This document shows, in pieces, positions 12,138 through 13,243 of a DNA stretch of 13,243 bases (position 1 is its first letter; each line of letters begins with the position of its first letter). Both the position numbers and the translations under genes were made by a program. The notes beneath the pieces were generated by a model, which saw only the letters and a program-made list of their open reading frames with translations, was not told the DNA's origin and did not search any database. Source of the DNA: Anaerolineae bacterium (GTDB lineage Bacteria > Chloroflexota > Anaerolineae > B4-G1 > SLSP01); contig JAIOSN010000207.1 of assembly GCA_021107605.1 (NCBI GenBank), forward strand, positions 1 through 13,243, read 5' to 3'.

Positions 12138-13154
12138 ATGAAAATTTTAGTCACCGGGGGGGCCGGTTATATTGGAAGTCATACCTGCGTGGAATTATTG
12201 GATGCCGGCCATGAGGTCATCGTCGTGGATAACCTCGTCAACAGCAAAGAGGAAGCGCTGCGCAGAGTAGCGAAACTGACAGGCAAATCGCTGGAATTTC
12301 ACCGGGTGGATCTGCGCGACCAGGAAGCCTTGAACGCCGTCTTCGCGGGAGCCGACATTGACGCCGTGATCCACTTTGCCGGGCTAAAGGCGGTCGGGGA
12401 ATCCGTCACGCAACCGTTGCGCTACTTTCATAACAACGTCACCGGCGCCTTGATTCTCTGCAAAGTGATGCGCGCGCACAACGTCAAAGACCTCGTCTTC
12501 AGCTCCTCCTGCACCGTTTACGGCGATCCCCAGAGCGTGCCCATCCGCGAAGATTTCCCGCTCTCGGCCGCCAACCCCTACGGACGCTCCAAGTTGATGA
12601 TCGAAGATATTTTGCGCGACCTCTACCGCGCGGATGCAGCGTGGAACATCGCACTGCTGCGCTACTTCAACCCGGTGGGAGCGCATCCCAGCGGGCGGAT
12701 AGGTGAAGACCCCACCGGCATTCCCAATAACTTGGTGCCTTACATCGCCCAAGTCGCCGTTGGGAAACGAGAGTATCTCCGTGTCTTTGGCGACGACTAT
12801 CCCACCAGAGATGGCACCGGCGTGCGGGATTACATCCATGTGGTGGACTTGGCGCAGGGCCATCTGCAGGCGTTGGAGAAGTTAGCGGAAAATCCCGGCA
12901 TCGTGACCTACAACCTGGGCACCGGACGCGGTTACAGTGTGCTGGAAGTGCTGCGGGCCTTTGAAGAGGTGGCCGGACGCAAGATACCCTTTCGCATCCT
13001 GGCGCGGCGCGCCGGTGATATCGCCGAGGCCTACGCCGATCCCACCACGGCCAGCCGAGAGCTGGGTTGGCAGGCGGAGCAGGGTATCCAGGAGATGTGC
13101 GCGGACGTCTGGAAGTGGCAAACGCAGAACCCCGCAGGATACCCAAAGGAGTAG
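12138..13154 (+). CDS. galE: UDP-glucose 4-epimerase
   Basis: Interconverts UDP-glucose and UDP-galactose in the cytoplasm, supplying galactose units for the Leloir pathway and surface glycans. The 338-residue length matches the family. The Rossmann NAD-binding motif TGGAGYIGSH is at 6-15, the family loop HFAGLKAVGES at 79-89, catalytic S124 in FSSSCTVYG (121-129), and the YxxxK dyad is Y148 and K152 in NPYGRSK. Later landmarks are RYFNPVGAHPSG, DGTGVRDYIHVVDLA and YNLGTGRGYSVLEV. Position 125 is Cys where Ala is commonest (SSSATVYG). AGGGAGGA at 12127-12134 supports the start. The next gene's Shine-Dalgarno overlaps the end of galE. Confidence 0.96.
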   Translation: MKILVTGGAGYIGSHTCVELLDAGHEVIVVDNLVNSKEEALRRVAKLTGKSLEFHRVDLRDQEALNAVFAGADIDAVIHFAGLKAVGESVTQPLRYFHNNVTGALILCKVMRAHNVKDLVFSSSCTVYGDPQSVPIREDFPLSAANPYGRSKLMIEDILRDLYRADAAWNIALLRYFNPVGAHPSGRIGEDPTGIPNNLVPYIAQVAVGKREYLRVFGDDYPTRDGTGVRDYIHVVDLAQGHLQALEKLAENPGIVTYNLGTGRGYSVLEVLRAFEEVAGRKIPFRILARRAGDIAEAYADPTTASRELGWQAEQGIQEMCADVWKWQTQNPAGYPKE

Positions 13155-13156
13155 CT

Positions 13157-13243
13157 ATGCAACCCACGCTAGTTGTCATGGCGGCCGGCATGGGCAGCCG
13201 CTACGGCGGCCTCAAACAGATTGACCCGGTTGGCCCCCACGGT
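13157..13243 (+). CDS. Nucleotidyltransferase (NDP-sugar pyrophosphorylase-like), 5' part only
   Basis: Only the first 29 codons are in the window: MQPTLVVMAAGMGSRYGGL, followed by KQIDPVGPHG. The AAGxGSRYGGxKQ(I/L)DPVGP pattern is the nucleotide-binding start of nucleotidyltransferases that make NDP-sugars. The G-x-G-x-R of the pyrophosphorylase fold is present. AAAGGAG at 13145-13151 is a good ribosome site and overlaps the end of galE, so the two are likely cotranscribed for sugar-nucleotide metabolism. The exact substrate cannot be told from this fragment. Confidence 0.85.
   Translation, partial: MQPTLVVMAAGMGSRYGGLKQIDPVGPHG

Noticed and set aside
12667..13191. 174-codon minus-strand open frame opposite galE
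   Set aside because: Pro/Arg-rich antisense frame over a clearly recognised galE; no independent support.

Overview
The window looks like chromosomal DNA from a Chloroflexota bacterium, probably Anaerolineae-like. This is an inference from gene style: secreted proteins with long Thr-Pro tails, a GT39-type transferase with a soluble C-terminal tail, a membrane-anchored bacterial PH protein next to recR, and intergenic spaces full of short degenerate repeats. There is no rRNA or tRNA gene to confirm it. Thirteen or fourteen genes cover most of the sequence, and no phage, plasmid, transposase or CRISPR array is visible.

Layout. Positions 1-1770 (minus strand) hold a dedA-family membrane protein gene followed by asnS, which runs off the left edge. 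A repeat-bearing divergent spacer separates them from dnaX (1984-3621, plus). A 344-nt repeat-rich spacer follows, then a tightly packed plus-strand block from 3966 to 9174: ybaB, recR, a PH-domain membrane protein, a Cof-type HAD hydrolase, a Sua5/YrdC-like protein and a GT39-type transferase. Four of the five junctions are overlaps or 6-nt gaps, so this is probably one operon, an extension of the common dnaX-ybaB-recR order. It ends at a strong hairpin shared with the convergent rpsU gene (9271-9480, minus). rpsU has a near-consensus promoter and a long leader containing a terminator-like hairpin. Behind its promoter lies a 120-bp array of 8-bp units. Next come a LysM protein and a lipoprotein (9963-11949), both with low-complexity Thr/Pro segments, then a repeat-containing spacer, galE (12138-13154) and the first 29 codons of a sugar-nucleotidyltransferase-like gene.

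Themes. The block 1984-4916 concerns DNA replication and recombinational repair (clamp loader, nucleoid-associated YbaB, RecR). Its downstream extension and the right-hand third concern the envelope and sugars (GT39 transferase, LysM protein, lipoprotein, GalE, nucleotidyltransferase). Points worth a second look are the rpsU leader, a possible slippage site in dnaX that would give a short gamma-like subunit, a Sua5/YrdC homologue lacking the usual KxR and SxN motifs, and several unrelated short-unit repeat arrays in the spacers. I did not find a clear new multi-gene system; the rpsU leader is the best candidate for undescribed biology.
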